A stretch of 64,000 nucleotides of DNA. Source: Bacillus sp. Marseille-Q1617 (GTDB taxonomy: Bacteria; Bacillota; Bacilli; Bacillales; Bacillaceae_B). Below, in pieces: positions 1 through 8,374 of the stretch. The stretch covers positions 1,923,501-1,987,500 of the forward strand of contig NZ_CAHJXM010000001.1 of assembly GCF_903645295.1 (NCBI RefSeq). The letters are read 5' to 3'. The notes under the pieces are model-generated. The model did not search any database, was not told the origin of the DNA, and saw nothing but the letters and a program-made list of their open reading frames with translations. Within the stretch, counting starts at the first letter, position 1, and each line of letters starts with the position of its first letter. The position numbers and the translations under genes are program-made.

Positions 1-75
1 AACGGTTTTTTATTTACCATCCATGAGGGGGACGGACACCATATTCATTATTTGGATGTAAAAAAATTAAATTAA
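1..75 (+). CDS. 3' end of an unidentified protein (partial)
   Basis: An open frame enters from the left edge and stops at TAA 73-75, leaving 24 codons that end HYLDVKKLN. A good intrinsic terminator follows within 20 bases, which supports a real gene end. Too little is visible to name the family. Confidence 0.55.
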   Translation, partial: NGFLFTIHEGDGHHIHYLDVKKLN

Positions 76-90
76 CCAGCAAAAAAACAA

Positions 91-118
91 AAAGGCTTGA
101 TTCAACTCAAGCCTTTTT
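91..118 (+). terminator. Rho-independent terminator
   Basis: Ten-base perfect stem (AAAGGCTTGA / TCAAGCCTTT), six-base loop, then a T run. It closes the partial gene at the window's left edge. Confidence 0.85.
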
Positions 119-159
119 GCGTTTTATAGTGTACTCTATATGTTGGTTAAATTAAAGTA

Positions 160-494
160 TCAGATGGTTTTATCTACAAGCATTTCATAATGAGGTGAGT
201 TCATATCTTTCATGAAAGTATCCAATTCCTCTTTTGTCTTTTCGTCAAGACCTTTGTAAATCAGGAAGGCCTTCGTCTTTTCAGAAGTAATCATCTTTCT
301 GTAAAGTTTAGAAATTTTTTTACTCCTGTGGGTGTCCATTCAATCCATCCACTCCTTGATAAATGATTAAGATTATTATAATCATTATAAGCTCGTTTTT
401 TCAAGATATTACACTTAGATGTTATAAAATTATAATATTTATGAAAAGCAGGGAGCTGGATGTGAATAGGGATTGCTGTGTATTTTAAGGGCAT
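160..494 (-). pseudogene. Two short overlapping reading frames, possibly one decayed gene
   Basis: On the minus strand a 67-codon frame (494 down to 291) ends in a stop that overlaps, as ATGA, the ATG of a 44-codon frame (294 down to 160). The first has a weak GGTGG five bases before its ATG; the second has no Shine-Dalgarno site. Read together they look like one small protein interrupted by a one-base shift, ending ...YEMLVDKTI. I do not recognise the family. It could also be two coupled small genes or chance frames. Confidence 0.25.
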
Positions 495-603
495 TCAATC
501 CACCATGAGCTTAATAGCCTGGATATTTATTAAATAGATACAACGTAAACTTTAACCAAGTCACTCCATGATTTATATCTTATAACAAATTGAAATAAAC
601 TAA

Positions 604-1302
604 TCATGGATCCGTATCATCTTTTAAATCTACAACCAGCATGCCCTCTTTATTGATTTCAGCATAAAAAACATCTTGTATAGTTTGTATCCCTTTTGCC
701 ATCAATTGATGGTGTACCCATTCTTCAGTAAGATTCAGTTTTTCAAGGTTTGAATGTACCATTTTCCCATCACTGATGATCTCAGTTCCTATAGGAGGGA
801 CTGTGTGACTCTCTGGTGTAAGATTAAGATCTGATTTAACGACCTCCTTTTGAGCGTCCTTTTTTAATACAGACAATTCACCATTTGTTTCAAAGATGGC
901 ATAATTCACGTCCTGTAATGAAAAAACGTTCTTTTGCCTCAGTAAGGCCATCAAGGAATCTATATCAAGCCGCACAGCTTTTAGTTGATGTTCCATGATA
1001 TTGCCATTTTTAATTAGAATTCTTGGTTCTCCATCAAGGAGGGTCCTCGCTTTTTTTGAATGAATATCAATGTATCCAAGAGTTACGGTTATAATGCTCC
1101 ATCCAAGTAAAGCAAGCAGACCGTTCCGGATGGTCAGTGAAGGATTAAACACTAAATTGGCTCCGATGCTTCCGATTGTAATTCCAGAGATAAAGTCAAA
1201 AAATGTCATGTGACTGAGTAATTTTCTGCTCATCCACCTGGTCAGTAATAATAGAGTCGTGAAGGACATTAAAAGCCTAATGGCCAACTCCGATACACTC
1301 AT
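604..1302 (-). CDS. DUF421-family membrane protein (YetF/YrbG-like)
   Basis: About 232 residues from the preferred start MSVSELAIR; an upstream in-frame ATG at 1326 gives eight or nine more residues, but the AAAGAGG ribosome site lies about ten bases before the chosen ATG. The N-terminal third has three hydrophobic segments, including a TFFDFISGITIGSIGAN stretch typical of DUF421. The rest is the soluble duplicated domain, with the EPRILIKNGNI segment usual in YetF-like proteins. These are spore-former membrane proteins of uncertain biochemical role. The gene stands alone. Family assignment is firm; function is unknown. Confidence 0.85.
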   Translation of the reverse strand: MSVSELAIRLLMSFTTLLLLTRWMSRKLLSHMTFFDFISGITIGSIGANLVFNPSLTIRNGLLALLGWSIITVTLGYIDIHSKKARTLLDGEPRILIKNGNIMEHQLKAVRLDIDSLMALLRQKNVFSLQDVNYAIFETNGELSVLKKDAQKEVVKSDLNLTPESHTVPPIGTEIISDGKMVHSNLEKLNLTEEWVHHQLMAKGIQTIQDVFYAEINKEGMLVVDLKDDTDP

Positions 1303-1485
1303 CCTACATGCGCCTCTTTCCATCAATTTTGTATACCTTTTCCTAAAAAGGCGGTTTTTATAACATTCTTAAGAGCTTTGACTGAAGTGTTATGTATAGT
1401 TAAGGAATTCAGATCTTATATGTTTGGATATGTAATTAGTGTTAATATTTTTCTATACTTAATAGAAGAAAAAGGGAATCCCGTC

Positions 1486-1943
1486 ATGCCGATTCAGGGG
1501 AAAAGATACTTGATCATCTTGCTTGCTGTTATGCCAATTGTTTTTTTACGACGTCTATTTCGGCCACTTCCTGGGCTTACCCATTCGTCGTTTGGAATGG
1601 ATATAAATATGAAGTATTAGATGAACTTGTGGAAGGAGTCGATAGTGAAATCGGCGAAGTAACAAGTTATTCCGATATGAAGACTCTTTCGGGGAATTTC
1701 TCTAATGAATATATTGAAGGGACCAAATATTACTCGATAAAATGTGTTTCCACGAATGAAGCGATTGCTGTGAAGATAGGATCGCAATACAAAAAAGCAG
1801 TCAGAATAGGGGAATATAAGGCAGGAATTCGAGTAATGAAACATAACAATGTACTCAACCTCGTGGTTTTATCCGGAGTTATTGGGATAGCGATACTGGT
1901 GTTTGTTCTGAGGAAAATAAGGACTGAAGGGGAGAAACGGTAA
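1486..1943 (+). pseudogene. Small two-helix membrane protein gene with a frameshift in a T tract
   Basis: A start at 1486 behind AAAGGGA encodes MPIQGKRYLIILLAVMPIVF, a signal or anchor helix, then runs into a T7 tract (1541-1547). Adding one T joins it to the next frame, giving FTTSISATSWAYPFVVWNGY followed by an extracellular-looking domain with one Cys and a C-terminal helix (VVLSGVIGIAILVFVLR) with a basic tail. Intact length would be about 153 residues. As written, the first frame runs on without homology to 1620. A sequencing slip, a real null allele or slippage in the homopolymer are all possible. Family not recognised. Confidence 0.6.
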
Positions 1944-2116
1944 AGTAAAAATGATATACCGCTCTTTTCATGCAGATAGTAAGTGATTGGATGATGTATT
2001 TAAAAATAAATAGAGCACCTATATTCAACTTATTATTCAAACAATTAAGATGAAAAATATGGTAAAGTTATTGCATGCTTAATGTTTCCGAAAATTTCAA
2101 TATCAAGGGGGAGCAG

Positions 2117-2662
2117 ATGAAAAGAAAATATGGTAATCACGCCTCCTGGAAAAGAATCATAAGAAGAGAGTATGCCCAGACTTACATAGATTCACCTATT
2201 TTCACAGGACATGTTACCTTGCTTAAAATAATAGAGGTGGAAGAGCCCTTGGTTGTAAGGTACCTTGGGAAGGAAATTTGTATAGCAGATAAAGATTATT
2301 TATGGCTTCAGCATTTTCCGGCTAATGAAAATTTCTCCGTTACAACAGTATTTCATCCAAATGGAGATATTGTTCAATGGTATATTGATATCTGTTTTCA
2401 AATCGGAGTGGACGATGAACTGTCTTGGATGGACGATTTGTATCTTGATATCGTCATCCTGCCAGGGGGAGATGTCATTCATCTGGACGAAGATGAGTTA
2501 GAGGAAGCAAGATCAATAGAAGCAATTACAAACGAACAATATCAATTAGCTTGGAACGTGTTTACCAGGATTAATCGTTTAATTGAAGATGATAACTTCC
2601 CTCTGTTTCGTGCAGCTTACGAGCATAAACGTTCATTAATACAGAATTTGAATAAACTCTAG
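2117..2662 (+). CDS. DUF402-domain protein (YgaC-like)
   Basis: 181 residues starting at MKRKYGNHASW, chosen because AAGGGGGAG lies five bases upstream; an in-frame ATG at 2075 lacks such a site. The centre carries the DUF402 pattern: a WYIDICFQIG strand, a DLYLDIVILPGGDV segment and an acidic DEDELEEA helix. The family is compact, has been linked to nucleoside di/triphosphate hydrolysis or RNA binding, and includes YgaC of B. subtilis at nearly the same length. The gene is monocistronic. Family confident; substrate unknown. Confidence 0.85.
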   Translation: MKRKYGNHASWKRIIRREYAQTYIDSPIFTGHVTLLKIIEVEEPLVVRYLGKEICIADKDYLWLQHFPANENFSVTTVFHPNGDIVQWYIDICFQIGVDDELSWMDDLYLDIVILPGGDVIHLDEDELEEARSIEAITNEQYQLAWNVFTRINRLIEDDNFPLFRAAYEHKRSLIQNLNKL

Positions 2663-2727
2663 AGTAATAGCAACCAATTCAGGAAAGAAAATCAAAGATC
2701 ACACCTAAAGATTGGAGGGAATCGTAA

Positions 2728-3216
2728 ATGAGGAGGAGAATATCATTCATACTGACTGGAGGAATAATTGTTTTTCTGGTTTTCATCAACTGGTCAAATC
2801 TTACAGGTGAAATGTACCGTTTTGACAATGCGGATTTGTCTGCCAAACTTGAGGTTCTCTCATTTGAATCAAAGGTGCTAGTTCTTGTCCCGTTTGAAGA
2901 AATGAAAATATTCGATACCGAATTGACGAGGGACGGTACCAAACAACATTACGAAATCACCTTGATGAATAAGGATAAGGACACCCTGGTATACAGTGTC
3001 TCAAATTATGAAGAAGAGATCCTCAGTGAAACGGATAGCGAGAAAGTGGAATTTAGAAGTGGTGTAGCAGGCAAGTATATACCAGATGATAACGGGAAAC
3101 GCAGGCTCTATTGGAGACAGGGTGAAGTGAATTATGGTATTACTTATCACCCTAAAGTGACACCCAATGATTTGAGTAAGGGACGATTAATTGAGATGGC
3201 AGAATCGGTGGAGTAG
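2728..3216 (+). CDS. Hypothetical membrane-anchored/secreted protein
   Basis: 162 residues preceded by GGAGGG eight bases before ATG. MRRR followed by a hydrophobic segment (ISFILTGGIIVFLVFI) is a signal sequence or N-terminal anchor; there is no lipobox Cys. The remainder is charged, beta-rich and without Cys, suggesting an extracytoplasmic domain held near the membrane. No family is recognised. It lies 65 bases after the DUF402 gene in the same direction but has its own ribosome site, so cotranscription is possible. Confidence 0.7.
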   Translation: MRRRISFILTGGIIVFLVFINWSNLTGEMYRFDNADLSAKLEVLSFESKVLVLVPFEEMKIFDTELTRDGTKQHYEITLMNKDKDTLVYSVSNYEEEILSETDSEKVEFRSGVAGKYIPDDNGKRRLYWRQGEVNYGITYHPKVTPNDLSKGRLIEMAESVE

Positions 3217-3337
3217 TTTATTAAATTAGATAGTGCAGATTTCAAGTATCAGGAATAGACAGTAGTGAAAATGGGAGTGAATTTGCATTCGCTCATATAT
3301 TATTACTCACACCGATAAATGGCATTTAATCATTGGT

Positions 3338-4423
3338 TTGCAAATACAAAACAGAAATTTTATTAAACAAATGGAAGTGACCAAAAGGATGAACAGAATC
3401 TTTCAGCAGCTGACCAGGAGAGAGCAAGAAGGAATGCAGCCGCTATATAACTATGTTAAGAGGGTTAAAAACCAAATTTCTGCATCTGCAAGTTCGGTTT
3501 ACATCATTCAGGGAGATGAAGTAATCGGGGAATGGTATGAAGGAATAGACCCGGCATCTCATAGAATTATAGATGAAGAGACACGCTATAATGTCTTTTC
3601 CGTGCGAAAAAGTTACATAGGACTTGCTGCAGCAATTCTGATTCAAGAAGGAAAAATCGGAGGTTTAGATGATCTTGTTTCGACCTATTTGGGTGAAAAT
3701 ATGCTTTACAATGGGATCACGATCCGCCATCTTGTGACCCATACTCATGGTTTGAATGATGACCAGGTGGAATTTGTGAAGTCAGCTCCCGCAGGGACGG
3801 TTTGGGATTACAATGGAGCAGGTCTATCTTTATTGTATAAAATCATCTTGAAGGTATCAGGGTCAACGGTAAATGAAATCGTTACAGAGCGTGTGTTCAA
3901 TCCGCTTAAATTTACTGAAACCGGATGGGAAACAGTACCGGGCAAATATCTCACTGCGGATGTAAATGAACGAAATGAGCCGAATATCAGGCTCGAGGAT
4001 CATACCGGATTTGAAAGGAATTTATTCGTCAGTGCAAGAGAACTTGCTCATTGGGGATATGTTCATTTAAAAAAGGGGCGTGTCGGCAATGAACAATTTC
4101 TCCCGGAAGTTCTATTTGAAAGGACAACAGCGATTCAAACACCTGAACAATTAAAGAATACCCCGCAAAATGGATTCTTTTGGTTCCGAAACGAAAATCG
4201 ATTTGAGGATAGTGAATTGGGTGAAGACCTGCCAGCTGGATCGTATCAAATTCTAGGTGCATCAGGCTGTACCTGCCTGGTTATACCCAAATATGATGCA
4301 GTCGCTGTGCGCATGTACAACAAAAGGGGAAATCCTCAGGGGTATGACTATCTAAGAGATATCAAAAATTTTGGTAATATGGTGAATTCAATTTTAGCGG
4401 ATAGACTCCAGAAGCATTTTTAA
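3338..4423 (+). CDS. Serine hydrolase, class C beta-lactamase/penicillin-binding family
   Basis: Up to 361 residues from a TTG at 3338; ATG at 3371 (MEVTKRMNR) is an alternative and neither has a strong ribosome site. The nucleophile motif SxxK is S88-V-R-K91. The second motif reads WDYNGAG, so Tyr158 is kept but the Asn of the usual YxN is Gly, as in some carboxylesterase or 6-aminohexanoate-hydrolase-like members. A HLVTHTHGL motif and a late GASGCTCLV segment fit the fold. There is no signal peptide, so a cytoplasmic esterase or peptidase is more likely than a secreted beta-lactamase. Substrate unknown. Confidence 0.85.
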   Translation: MQIQNRNFIKQMEVTKRMNRIFQQLTRREQEGMQPLYNYVKRVKNQISASASSVYIIQGDEVIGEWYEGIDPASHRIIDEETRYNVFSVRKSYIGLAAAILIQEGKIGGLDDLVSTYLGENMLYNGITIRHLVTHTHGLNDDQVEFVKSAPAGTVWDYNGAGLSLLYKIILKVSGSTVNEIVTERVFNPLKFTETGWETVPGKYLTADVNERNEPNIRLEDHTGFERNLFVSARELAHWGYVHLKKGRVGNEQFLPEVLFERTTAIQTPEQLKNTPQNGFFWFRNENRFEDSELGEDLPAGSYQILGASGCTCLVIPKYDAVAVRMYNKRGNPQGYDYLRDIKNFGNMVNSILADRLQKHF

Positions 4424-4464
4424 TAGACCTTTTTAAAAATAGTGGAAATAGTGAGGGGGAAACC

Positions 4465-5010
4465 ATGAAAATTCCTGAACATCTGCTCTCTACAGAGCGA
4501 CTGAGATTACGTGAAATGATTTATAGTGATTGGAAAGCGGTTCACGAATATGCTTCTTTGAAATCTGTGTGTCAATATCAGCCCTGGGGCCCCAATAAGA
4601 TTGAGGATACGAAGTCATTCATAAAGGAAGTAGTGGCAGATACAGCAAAAGTCCCGAGAACGCGCTTTATGTTTGCAATTGTCATGAAAGATAAGAACCG
4701 ACTGATTGGTGCAGTAGAATTGAATATTCGTGATTATCACCATAGAAGTGGTGAAATCGGGTATATCGTGCATCCGGATTTATGGGGTAAAGGCGTTGCG
4801 ACGGAAGCCGCTAAATTACTGATTGAAGTGGGATTTAAGCACTTTCACTTACATCGGATTCAAGCAACATGTGATCCCAATAACATTGCTTCTTTCAAAG
4901 TGCTGGAGAAAATAGGGATGAAAAAAGAGGGAGTTCTGCGTGAAAACCTCTTGATTAATAGCGGCTGGCGGGATTCTGCCATTTATAGTGTACTTGAGAA
5001 TGAAAGATAA
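4465..5010 (+). CDS. GNAT acetyltransferase, RimJ/RimL type
   Basis: 181 residues behind GAGGGGG. TERLRLREM opens the fold, and the acetyl-CoA loop is HPDLWGKGVATEAA, matching Q/RxxGxG/A of the RimJ/RimL group; NNIASFKVLEKIGMKKEGVLREN is the usual C-terminal signature. It probably transfers acetyl from acetyl-CoA to a protein N-terminus or small amine; the substrate cannot be told. The next GNAT begins 12 bases after its stop, so the two form an operon. Confidence 0.9.
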   Translation: MKIPEHLLSTERLRLREMIYSDWKAVHEYASLKSVCQYQPWGPNKIEDTKSFIKEVVADTAKVPRTRFMFAIVMKDKNRLIGAVELNIRDYHHRSGEIGYIVHPDLWGKGVATEAAKLLIEVGFKHFHLHRIQATCDPNNIASFKVLEKIGMKKEGVLRENLLINSGWRDSAIYSVLENER

Positions 5011-5022
5011 GGGGGAAAAATC

Positions 5023-5565
5023 ATGCCTGATGCGGTACTGCCAAAAGTAAGATTAAGAGAATTAATAATGGAAGATGTGGAAGACCGGTATCAGTGGTGT
5101 CTGGATCGTGAAGTTACAAAACATTTAAATATGCCGGACGTTTATCCGCCTTTTACAAGGGAAGAAACATCCAAATGGATTGAGTTGTGTATCAACCGGA
5201 CCAATGGGTATGAGCAGAAAGCCATTCTTACCGAAGAAGGCGTCCATATCGGTTGGATAGACTTAAAAAATATCGACAGAGTCAATAAGCATGCGGAGCT
5301 GGGAATAGCGTTAGGCAATAAAGCTTATTGGGGAAAGGGATATGGACAAGCTGCCATGAAAGAAATGTTAAGGGTCGGTTTTACAGATTTCGGAATGAAT
5401 AAAATATGGCTGCGTGTTGAAACGGATAACGAAAAGGCAATCAAGTCATACAAACAAATTGGATTCGTAGATGAAGGTATTATGCGGCAGGATAGACTTA
5501 GAAATGGCAAATACGTTGACCGTATCAGAATGAGCATACTAAAAAATGAGTTTTTCATTTATTGA
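5023..5565 (+). CDS. GNAT acetyltransferase, RimJ/RimL type
   Basis: 180 residues, ribosome site AAGGGGG eight bases upstream. VRLRELIMEDVEDRYQW and an acetyl-CoA loop GNKAYWGKGYGQAAMKEM mark the fold, with NEKAIKSYKQIGFVDEGIMR near the C-terminus. It is second in a two-gene operon with the GNAT just upstream but is clearly diverged from it, so it is not a recent duplicate. Substrate unknown. Confidence 0.9.
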   Translation: MPDAVLPKVRLRELIMEDVEDRYQWCLDREVTKHLNMPDVYPPFTREETSKWIELCINRTNGYEQKAILTEEGVHIGWIDLKNIDRVNKHAELGIALGNKAYWGKGYGQAAMKEMLRVGFTDFGMNKIWLRVETDNEKAIKSYKQIGFVDEGIMRQDRLRNGKYVDRIRMSILKNEFFIY

Positions 5566-5651
5566 TTATTATTTTCTTTTAAAAAAGGAATAGAGCTTCT
5601 TTCCTATAATGACCCAAGCTATATGTTCATAAGCTGTTTTAAAGGGGGAGC

Positions 5652-5804
5652 ATGCTTGTGAAACCCGAGAGGAATAGGAAGAATCGCTTTAAGATTCAGC
5701 ATGAATACAGACAGAAATTAAGGAATAAGGAAAGAAACAAATCGTCATCTTTGGAAGTCATCATTGTTGCGATCATTTTATTTGCATTTATCATGTTTAA
5801 ATAG
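5652..5804 (+). CDS. Small basic single-pass membrane protein
   Basis: 50 residues starting MLVKPERNRKNRF directly after AAAGGGGGAGC; a GTG two codons later is an alternative start. The first 33 residues are strongly basic, followed by one C-terminal helix (LEVIIVAIILFAFIMF). An intrinsic terminator follows within 25 bases. The strong ribosome site and terminator make this a real gene despite its size; no family is recognised. The topology resembles tail-anchored small proteins with a cytoplasmic basic domain. Confidence 0.7.
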   Translation: MLVKPERNRKNRFKIQHEYRQKLRNKERNKSSSLEVIIVAIILFAFIMFK

Positions 5805-5824
5805 ATATTTTCATTACACTGAAG

Positions 5825-5863
5825 CAGTTCAATTTGGAGTTTTCAAATTGGGCTGGTTTTTTA
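5825..5863 (+). terminator. Rho-independent terminator
   Basis: Stem CAGTTCAATTTG / CAAATTGGGCTG with two G-T pairs, then a run of T. Ends the small membrane protein gene. Confidence 0.75.
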
Positions 5864-5966
5864 TTTGAAAATAATACAATAAATGAAACTTTTTGGAAAT
5901 AAAATTGTAATTAATAAAAGATTACTCTGGTAAGGGGAAGTTTATCATTAGACGAATATTTGAGCG

Positions 5967-6128
5967 ATGCCATCTAAAGGGCTGCCTCATTGGTCGATCT
6001 ACAGAATAGGATTCAGTATCCTGCAAAGTTACTTGGAGGCGCATCCTGATGATGCCATAGAGGAATGGACTAAGCTTGATGCTGAGCAAAACCTTAAAAG
6101 AAGTGAGTATAAGCATTTAGTAGAATAA
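5967..6128 (+). pseudogene. C-terminal fragment of a DUF2268 (YjaZ-like) protein
   Basis: A 53-codon frame begins MPSKGLPHWSIYRIGFSILQ and ends EYKHLVE. The pattern GLPHWxxYRIGFxILQSYL followed by EEWTKLDA resembles the C-terminal end of DUF2268 predicted Zn-metalloprotease domains. The HEXXH-type region is absent. Just upstream, another frame reads SLSLDEYLSDAI before a stop, which could be the next piece after a frameshift. There is no ribosome site. I read it as a decayed remnant; the family match is from memory of the motif. Confidence 0.4.
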
Positions 6129-6142
6129 AAGACACGAACAAA

Positions 6143-6173
6143 AGAGCATTGAATGATGAAGATTCAACGCTCT
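6143..6173. terminator. Bidirectional terminator hairpin
   Basis: Stem AGAGCATTGAAT / ATTCAACGCTCT with one mismatch and a seven-base loop. It overlaps the stop of the minus-strand DinB gene and would end that transcript; T-rich sequence is also found on the plus side. Confidence 0.6.
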
Positions 6174-6652
6174 CTTCCTTGTTCCTGCCACTCCCTGAAA
6201 ATCAAATCAGAAGATACAGGTTTCTGATCAATTTCCCTCGCCCATACTGATAATTGTCCAACGTGATGTACTTCGTGGGTGATGATATGGAAGAGGACCT
6301 TTTGAAAAGGGAGTTCATACGTGCTGCCTCTTTTGGAGGTAATCGTCAATATTTTATCCTTCTGAAAAGGCTCAATGGAGTTTAAAAAACACCTGGTAAT
6401 CGCTTTCGTTTCCTCTGAAAAGATCATTACCTCTTCAAGAGTTGTCGACTCATTAAATTCCTTTGTTGATACAGGCGATCCCTCCATCTGACTAATCCAG
6501 ATCCGTTCGCAATTGATCACATGCAGCAAATTATGCAAGATACTGCCCATGCCACCGACCCGTTCTTTCATTATTTCTTGATCTGGTACTGTCTTGCACC
6601 ATTCAAACCACTCATCCCTGACTTTCCAATTATATAAAAAAAGATTGATCAT
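6164..6652 (-). CDS. DinB-family protein
   Basis: 162 residues from MINLFLYNW; AAAGGGGG lies seven bases upstream, so longer in-frame starts are rejected. It is a predicted four-helix DinB/YfiT-like fold with the three metal-binding His positions visible: His in ILHNLLHVI and the late HIITHEVHHVGQL motif (HxxxH). DinB-fold proteins bind a divalent metal and often act as thiol transferases using bacillithiol, but the substrate is not fixed by sequence. The gene is divergent from the downstream phosphatase, sharing a short promoter region. Confidence 0.85.
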   Translation of the reverse strand: MINLFLYNWKVRDEWFEWCKTVPDQEIMKERVGGMGSILHNLLHVINCERIWISQMEGSPVSTKEFNESTTLEEVMIFSEETKAITRCFLNSIEPFQKDKILTITSKRGSTYELPFQKVLFHIITHEVHHVGQLSVWAREIDQKPVSSDLIFREWQEQGRER

Positions 6653-6769
6653 TGAGCTGCCCCCTTTCTTTACCTTTGGTAGTAAAACCTTTATTTTCCA
6701 TATTTTATATACTATACTAATCTTACAATAAATCAATATCTCAAAGAATGAATAAGGAGGACACCAAGT

Positions 6770-7330
6770 ATGATATATGTTGTCAGACATGGAGAAACCG
6801 ATTTCAATAAAGAAGGAAGGCTGCAGGGAAGAAATGGACTGCCTTTAAATGAAGATGGACAGAAGCAAGCGGAGCGCTTAAGAGATCTATTCAAAGAAAT
6901 CACTTTCGACTATGTGTTTTCTTCTCCCCAGAAAAGGGCCATGCAGACCGCTGAAATAATAACGGGCATGCAACCAATCATAGAGCCAAGGCTGGATGTT
7001 TTCGATTTAGGGGAGGCAGACGGATTGAAGAAGCATGAGATTCAATTGGACGGCATCCTCCCCGACAGAAACGTGTATAAGCGAATGGAAGACATTCAAG
7101 TCTTCATGAAGAGAGTATTCAGCTTTATGGGTGACCTGGAGCAGAAGAGCGGCGCTGAAGATGTGAATATCCTCTTATCGGGGCACAGATGTACGACTGG
7201 CAGCATAGGGGCTTATTTTGAAGGTGTCCCTGAAGATCGAAATATATTGAGATTTTCCTCGAACAACGGTGATTACAAAAAATATAAGTTTACCAGAAAA
7301 CGTACAGAGGATGAAATCATTTCACAGTAA
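6770..7330 (+). CDS. Histidine phosphatase (phosphoglycerate-mutase superfamily)
   Basis: 186 residues with AAGGAGG nine bases upstream. The catalytic RHGE motif is R6-H7-G8-E9, with the following TDFNKEGRLQGRNGLPLNEDG typical of the superfamily, and the second catalytic His in LLSGHRCTTG. It removes phosphate via a phosphohistidine intermediate; the target may be a sugar phosphate or a small metabolite. It begins a run of closely spaced genes (16 bases to the VOC gene, 19 more to the NUDIX gene), suggesting one transcript of small-molecule housekeeping enzymes. Confidence 0.9.
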   Translation: MIYVVRHGETDFNKEGRLQGRNGLPLNEDGQKQAERLRDLFKEITFDYVFSSPQKRAMQTAEIITGMQPIIEPRLDVFDLGEADGLKKHEIQLDGILPDRNVYKRMEDIQVFMKRVFSFMGDLEQKSGAEDVNILLSGHRCTTGSIGAYFEGVPEDRNILRFSSNNGDYKKYKFTRKRTEDEIISQ

Positions 7331-7345
7331 AAAGGAGGAAATAAA

Positions 7346-7756
7346 ATGAATGATAAATTAATTAGAGTAGGAACTACCTATATCCCGGTAAGTGATGTGG
7401 ACCGTGCTGCAGACTGGTATACAATAAACCTTGAGGCTGGTGTGAACTATCAAGACGATGAGAAAGCCATCCTTGATATAGCCACTCATAGTTTGTTTCT
7501 TGTGAAGGCAAAAGAGGGCCAAACGGCGAACTTTTATGACTATAAGGGTGAAGAACGATTTTCAATGACGTTCGAAGTGGATGGGTTGGAAGCATTAAAC
7601 TCTCTTCACGACCGTTTTGTTGAGAAAGGAATCCAGGTCGGTGAAATAGAGAACAGAGGACATGCGGGTAGGAACTTCGTGTTTACCGATCCCGATGGAA
7701 ATAAATTTGATGTCTGGAGTGAATTAAGTCCGGTTTTTAAAGAATTCCTAAAGTAG
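7346..7756 (+). CDS. VOC/glyoxalase-fold protein
   Basis: 136 residues behind AAAGGAGG. Two beta-alpha-beta modules are visible: YIPVSDVDRAADWYTINL at the start and FVFTDPDGNKFDVWSE at the end, the latter being the common VOC metal-site strand. Likely metal-dependent binding or conversion of a small molecule (glyoxalase, dioxygenase or sequestration type). Second gene of the phosphatase-VOC-NUDIX run. Substrate not predictable. Confidence 0.85.
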   Translation: MNDKLIRVGTTYIPVSDVDRAADWYTINLEAGVNYQDDEKAILDIATHSLFLVKAKEGQTANFYDYKGEERFSMTFEVDGLEALNSLHDRFVEKGIQVGEIENRGHAGRNFVFTDPDGNKFDVWSELSPVFKEFLK

Positions 7757-7775
7757 ATGATTAGGGGGATACCAA

Positions 7776-8258
7776 ATGCAAATGCCTACACATATCGTGG
7801 CAGTTGGCGGGATTGTTGAAGACAAAAAGGGAAATATTCTTCTGGTAAGAACCGTTCATAGAGGGTGGGAGACTCCAGGTGGACAAGTAGAAGCAGGAGA
7901 GAATTTGATGGATGCATTAATGAGAGAGATAAAAGAAGAGAGCGGAATCGATGTAGAAGTATCCCAAATGATTGGTGTATATTCAAACACCGGAACGTAT
8001 ATATGGCATGATGGTGAAACTGAAGTTCCTACCAAGGTGATGTTTGACTTTCTTTGTTATGAGAGAGGTGGAGAACTTGGTGTCTCTGAAGAAACCACCG
8101 ATAGTCGGTGGGTGGAAAAAGATAAGGTGCTGGAATTTATTGAATCTCCTGCACTCCGCACCCGTTATCAAGCTTATTTGGACTTTAAAGGAAATATACA
8201 TTATATGGAGTATGTGACTAAGCCTGAATTTGAGTTGAAAGTAAAAAGATCCGTGTAG
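7776..8258 (+). CDS. NUDIX hydrolase
   Basis: 160 residues with AGGGGG upstream. The Nudix box is complete: Gly36, Glu42, Arg50-Glu51, Glu54-Glu55, Gly57 in GQVEAGENLMDALMREIKEE. The enzyme hydrolyses a nucleoside diphosphate linked to some group, using Mg or Mn held by the box glutamates. It is the last of three closely spaced genes with the histidine phosphatase and VOC protein. The C-terminal 40 residues do not identify a substrate class. Confidence 0.92.
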   Translation: MQMPTHIVAVGGIVEDKKGNILLVRTVHRGWETPGGQVEAGENLMDALMREIKEESGIDVEVSQMIGVYSNTGTYIWHDGETEVPTKVMFDFLCYERGGELGVSEETTDSRWVEKDKVLEFIESPALRTRYQAYLDFKGNIHYMEYVTKPEFELKVKRSV

Positions 8259-8374
8259 GGTCAGATCGAAGTACCTGAGTAGTTTACTATCAGACTTATA
8301 TTTTATGAAACACAGCAGGAAAGAAAATTGTAATAATTCAGACTGAATTTAGTGACTGAAAATGGAGTGGGCAC

